DNA of 6,856 nucleotides, from the NCBI GenBank assembly GCA_007123465.1, contig SKLB01000030.1, positions 1 through 6,856 of the forward strand, read 5' to 3'. The notes below the pieces were generated by a model that did no database searches, was not told the DNA's origin, and saw only the letters and a program-made list of their open reading frames with translations. Source of the stretch: Spirochaetales bacterium (GTDB lineage: Bacteria; Spirochaetota; Spirochaetia; DSM-27196; PWMO01). The position numbers were made by a program, and so were the translations under genes. Below, piece by piece: positions 5,353 to 6,856 of this stretch. Position 1 is the first letter of the stretch; each line of letters begins with the position of its first letter.

Positions 5353-6459
5353 ATGCGTGGAGAATTGCTCATACTTTCGACCCGTTCGATGAGAGAGTAC
5401 GCCTCGCGTGTTGCCTTCCAGATCGAAACCTTTCCCGACTACCGCGGCAGCGGTAAACAGCGCGACTTTGTCGGCAAACTCACAACCCTGCGTTTTGCCG
5501 ACGGCGAAATGGAAGTCGAGGTGCACACCTCGCTGCGCGGTAAGGACGTTTTCCTGTTTGCAACCGCCAGCCGCAACGAGTTTGGTGTTGAGGTTGATGA
5601 GGCCAAGATCGAGCTCTACCACAGCATCGATGCACTGCGCCGCGCGCAGGCCGGCCGCATTACACTGTTTGAACCGTACTGTTCGGCATCGCGCTCGGAC
5701 CGTACCACGCGGCGCAACTCAGTGGGATTCTGGATACACTACAAGACACTGGTAAGTCTTGGTTTGGATCATATCATCACCTACCAGCTGCACTCCGACA
5801 AATCCAAGACCGCGATTGACCCGGCGCTCTGCGCAATTGACGATGTACCGGTTGGCTCGTTGATCAAAGAGTACATCACAGACAACTTCATCAAGACCCC
5901 GGAGTACCTGGAACAGGTAGTCCAGAAGGAGTGGCTCTTCTGTTCGGTAGATGCCGGAAGCGAGGGCATCGCCAAGCGCTACGCCAACGCATTCGGCACG
6001 CGGTTGATGATCGCGCACAAGCATCGTGACTACCAGCAGGCCAATACCGTTGAATCGGTAAATATTCTCTCCGACACCCCGATCGAGGGCAAAGAGGTCT
6101 GGGTCGTAGACGATATGATCGATACCGCCGGTAGCGTCTACACGCTGGTCAAGGAGTTGCGCAAACGCAAGGTTGCCAGGATAAATATCGCCTCGGTTCA
6201 TCCGGTGTTTTCAGATCCGGCAATCGCGCGCCTGAAGTCACTCTACGATGACGGGCTGCTCGATCGCGCCGTGGTGGTTGACACCGTGGCCTGCCCCGAA
6301 ACACTTCGTCGGCAGATGCCGTTCCTGCACGTGGTTTCTTCGGCACGGCGCAGTGCCGAGATTATCATGCGCCTCAATGAAGAGCAGTCGCTGTCGCCGT
6401 TCTTTGAGGACTTCAACTGCCACGATTACTTGAGTTCCTCGCTCAAGCTTTTTATCTGA
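5353..6459 (+). CDS. prs: Ribose-phosphate pyrophosphokinase (PRPP synthase), enlarged form
   Basis: The enzyme makes PRPP from ribose 5-phosphate and ATP, feeding purine, pyrimidine, NAD, histidine and tryptophan synthesis in the cytosol. From the ATG at 5353 it has 368 residues, against about 315 in the common bacterial form. Conserved blocks in order are RFADGEMEVEV (48-58), LRGKDVF (61-67), PYCSASRSDR (108-117, for the usual PYxxxxRxDR), QLHSD with His147, HKHR with Lys223 in the catalytic-loop position, and the PRPP loop VVDDMIDTAGS (251-261). The C-terminus ends with NEEQSLSPFF, typical of the family. The extra length comes from a longer N-terminal segment (about 21-45) and additions between His147 and Lys223. 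A GTG at 5347 is also in frame, but neither start has a Shine-Dalgarno. The promoter position favours leaderless initiation at 5353. Family call is strong; allosteric behaviour cannot be read from sequence. Confidence 0.9.
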   Translation: MRGELLILSTRSMREYASRVAFQIETFPDYRGSGKQRDFVGKLTTLRFADGEMEVEVHTSLRGKDVFLFATASRNEFGVEVDEAKIELYHSIDALRRAQAGRITLFEPYCSASRSDRTTRRNSVGFWIHYKTLVSLGLDHIITYQLHSDKSKTAIDPALCAIDDVPVGSLIKEYITDNFIKTPEYLEQVVQKEWLFCSVDAGSEGIAKRYANAFGTRLMIAHKHRDYQQANTVESVNILSDTPIEGKEVWVVDDMIDTAGSVYTLVKELRKRKVARINIASVHPVFSDPAIARLKSLYDDGLLDRAVVVDTVACPETLRRQMPFLHVVSSARRSAEIIMRLNEEQSLSPFFEDFNCHDYLSSSLKLFI

Positions 6460-6462
6460 CAC

Positions 6463-6489
6463 GGCCCGGTTCTCCGGCCGGTTCTCCGG
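6463..6489. repeat. GC-rich 12-bp tandem repeat in the convergent gap, possible hairpin
   Basis: CCGGTTCTCCGG occurs twice in tandem (6466-6477 and 6478-6489). With flanking bases, GGCCCGG (6463-6469) can pair with CCGGCC (6474-6479) around a TTCT loop with one bulged base. It lies between the convergent stops of the PRPP synthase gene (6459) and dtd (6518), where terminators are expected. No run of T follows on either strand, so a classic intrinsic terminator is not supported. It may act in transcript end formation, or be chance. Confidence 0.4.
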
Positions 6490-6517
6490 CGCGCCGACCA
6501 CGCCACAGCAGGGCGTC

Positions 6518-6856
6518 TCAGAACTCCTTGCGCGAGTCCACCAGAATAGTAACCGGTCCGTCAATCACGCTGTGCACGTCCATGTGCGCCTGGAATACTC
6601 CCTCACCAACCACTACGCCGTAGCCCGATATGAGGTCGATCAGCGCGCGGTAGAGCCGCTGTGCATCGGCCGGTCCGGCTGCTCGGTTATAAGACGGCCG
6701 GCGCCCTTTGCGCGTATCGCCGTAGAGCGTGAATTGTGAAACCACCACCACCGCCGCGCCGGCCTGCCTGACATCGCGGTTCATTCGGCCCTGGTCGTCA
6801 TCAAAGACACGCAGATGCACGATCTTGTCGGCTACGTATTGCAGGTCGCGTTGCTG
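6518..6856 (-). CDS. dtd: D-aminoacyl-tRNA deacylase, C-terminal part
   Basis: Dtd removes D-amino acids (and mischarged glycine) from tRNA in the cytosol, preventing their use in translation. The 5' end lies beyond the window. The visible 112 residues begin QQRDLQYVADKIVHLRVF and continue in frame to TGA at 6520-6518. The family signature SQFTLYGDTRKGRRPS is complete, including the catalytic-pocket SQFTL motif. The second signature, normally NxGPxT with the Gly-cisPro that rejects L-aminoacyl-tRNA, reads IDGPVT, so the Gly-Pro is kept but the leading Asn is Ile (codon ATT). Roughly 35 N-terminal residues should be missing, given a usual length near 145-150. The gene is convergent with prs and not part of the recA operon. 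Confidence in the family is high. Confidence 0.93.
   Translation of the reverse strand, partial: QQRDLQYVADKIVHLRVFDDDQGRMNRDVRQAGAAVVVVSQFTLYGDTRKGRRPSYNRAAGPADAQRLYRALIDLISGYGVVVGEGVFQAHMDVHSVIDGPVTILVDSRKEF

Noticed and set aside
1..6856. CRISPR arrays, tRNA or rRNA genes, insertion sequences, attachment sites
   Set aside because: There are no spaced repeats, no cloverleaf-like or rRNA-like sequence, no transposase or integrase frames, and almost no non-coding space to hold them.

Overview
The window is a compact bacterial chromosomal segment with moderately high GC by eye. It shows no sign of mobile DNA, CRISPR, tRNA or rRNA. Seven genes lie head to tail on the minus strand. In transcription order they are recA, folK, scpA, scpB, an rluB/rsuA-type pseudouridine synthase, cmk, and the first 28 codons of an unidentified glutamine-rich protein that leaves the window at base 1. 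Every junction overlaps or is separated by one base, so this is almost certainly one translationally coupled operon read from a promoter upstream of recA.

A short divergent region (4496-4641) separates this operon from two plus-strand genes. The minus-strand promoter here is close to the sigma-70 consensus (TTGACC, 17 bp, TAATAT). Its -35 box lies inside a near-palindrome, TTTG-N5-CAAT, that differs by one base from the TTTG-N5-CAAA motif I recall for LexA in Leptospira. The first plus-strand gene encodes a 227-residue helical protein with an apparent signal peptide that I do not recognise. The second encodes a divergent, enlarged ribose-phosphate pyrophosphokinase (PRPP synthase). Its probable promoter overlaps the stop codon of the preceding gene and would start transcription at, or within a base or two of, the ATG, which suggests a leaderless mRNA.

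A 58-bp convergent gap with a GC-rich 12-bp tandem repeat follows. After it comes the C-terminal half of D-aminoacyl-tRNA deacylase (dtd) on the minus strand, entering from beyond base 6856.

Taxonomy: the divergent PRPP synthase and the spirochaete-like SOS motif point tentatively to a higher-GC free-living spirochaete. This is inference, not proof. By function the operon joins recombination and SOS (RecA), chromosome condensation (ScpA/ScpB), folate and pyrimidine nucleotide supply (FolK, Cmk) and ribosome maturation. The PRPP synthase next door supplies the precursor for nucleotide synthesis. I found no clearly novel multi-gene system. The points most worth a second look are the recA control region, the leaderless PRPP synthase start, the unknown secreted protein and several active-site substitutions.
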